DNA of 5,202 nucleotides from Calditrichota bacterium (GTDB taxonomy: Bacteria > Zhuqueibacterota > Zhuqueibacteria > Oleimicrobiales > Geothermoviventaceae), in the NCBI GenBank assembly GCA_013152765.1, contig JAADFT010000200.1:1-5202 (forward strand), read 5' to 3'. A program made the translations under genes and the position numbers. The notes under the pieces are model-generated. The model saw only the letters and a program-made list of their open reading frames with translations, was not told where the DNA came from and did not search any database. This document shows positions 4,689-5,202 of the stretch, piece by piece; the stretch's first letter is position 1, and the number at the start of each line of letters is the position of its first letter.

Positions 4689-5202
4689 GTGAGGCTGCAA
4701 CGGCTTGTGACTTTTGCTGCGATCTTGGCGCTTGGCGTTGGCACCAGTGGAAATGTTTGGGCCGCTGGGCCCTCAAAGGGGAAAGCTGACCGTCTCCGCA
4801 AAGCGGCCGGACCGGAAGATCGCAAAAAAGGCATTCACGACGGCAACAAGATTCTGACGCTTTTTTACAACGACGGTGGCATTGGCGACTGGACGTTGGG
4901 AAGCCGAATCGAGTCAGGCATTTACCCGAAGGGCTCTGGACACAGCTACTTTGCTGAATTTACTCCGGTGGTCGGGGCGGAAGTGCGTGACAAATGGGGC
5001 CAGATCCGCCACATCTACAGCGACGGGATTGTCAGCCGCCGGGGTGCGGACATTAATCCGCGTACCAATTTGCGCTGGGGATTCTGGCCTGAACCGGGCT
5101 ACGCCAATCCGGATCAGGACCAAATCGCCATGAGCGACAAACCCTCCACCTGGCCGTCACACTGGCCGGACAAAGATCGTTCCTGGGACGGTTTCTGGAA
5201 CG
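4689..5202 (+). CDS. Secreted protein of unknown function, N-terminal part (cut by window end)
   Basis: The frame opens at GTG 4689 and stays open to the window end, giving 171 complete residues. Residues 1-25 form a signal peptide (MRLQR, then a hydrophobic core, with likely cleavage near VWA|AG). A basic linker follows (about 28-47: PSKGKADRLRKAAGPEDRKK). A compact domain then begins with GNKILTLFYNDGGIGDW (52-68) and continues with IYPKGSGHSYFAEFTPVVGAEV (78-99), a GQIRHIYSDG segment, GYANPDQDQIAMSD (137-150) and a Trp/Pro-rich run STWPSHWPDKDRSWDGFW (153-170). No catalytic motif, lipobox or transmembrane helix is visible, and there is no Cys. From memory, similar proteins occur in KSB1- and Marinimicrobia-type genomes, often as long secreted proteins; I cannot verify this here. 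Its position 57 bases after the receptor gene with its own strong ribosome binding site points to co-transcription and a possible role in capturing the receptor's substrate or a surface function. The name stays hypothetical. Confidence 0.82.
   Translation, partial: MRLQRLVTFAAILALGVGTSGNVWAAGPSKGKADRLRKAAGPEDRKKGIHDGNKILTLFYNDGGIGDWTLGSRIESGIYPKGSGHSYFAEFTPVVGAEVRDKWGQIRHIYSDGIVSRRGADINPRTNLRWGFWPEPGYANPDQDQIAMSDKPSTWPSHWPDKDRSWDGFWN

Noticed and set aside
3423..4700. Long open frame on the minus strand (425 codons) covering the receptor's 3' half
   Set aside because: Same reason: composition rich in Val, Arg and Gln, no recognisable motif, and overlap with conserved barrel sequence.
1..5202. 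CRISPR arrays, tRNA or rRNA genes, insertion sequences
   Set aside because: No regularly spaced repeats, tRNA-like folding, rRNA conserved sequence, transposase-like protein or terminal inverted repeats were seen on either strand.

Overview
The window carries three plus-strand protein-coding regions for the cell envelope, preceded by the tail of a probable toxin gene. Likely source: a Gram-negative bacterium of the Fibrobacteres-Chlorobi-Bacteroidetes (FCB) superphylum or an allied candidate phylum such as KSB1, Calditrichota or Marinimicrobia. This is inferred from a PorV/PorQ-type outer-membrane protein beside a TonB-dependent receptor with an N-terminal carboxypeptidase-regulatory-like domain, plus GC-rich coding sequence. 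No rRNA or other taxonomic marker is present, so the assignment is tentative.

Layout. Bases 1-191 are the C-terminal end of a PIN-domain (VapC-like) protein that begins outside the window. A 175-base spacer follows. Bases 367-1380 encode a 337-residue PorV/PorQ-family outer-membrane protein with a signal peptide. Bases 1381-1886 form a 506-base stretch without a convincing gene but with much structure: GC-rich palindromes just after the porV-like gene, two interlocked perfect 7-bp stems that could form a pseudoknot, an imperfect direct repeat with copies 63 bases apart, a 10-bp palindrome, and a GC hairpin close to the next ribosome binding site. Bases 1887-4631 encode a 914-residue TonB-dependent receptor. 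A 57-base spacer holding a hairpin next to a strong ribosome binding site leads to a GTG-started gene at 4689. That gene encodes a secreted protein of unknown function and is cut by the window edge.

How the genes may work together. The receptor is probably the energised outer-membrane gate, and the downstream secreted protein is likely its co-transcribed partner. The PorV-like barrel is a second outer-membrane component whose link to the receptor rests on adjacency only. There is no SusD-like gene at the point where a SusC/SusD pair would have one, and no type IX secretion gene other than the PorV relative is visible. The substrate is unknown. The most original material is the structured leader upstream of the receptor and the uncharacterised secreted protein.
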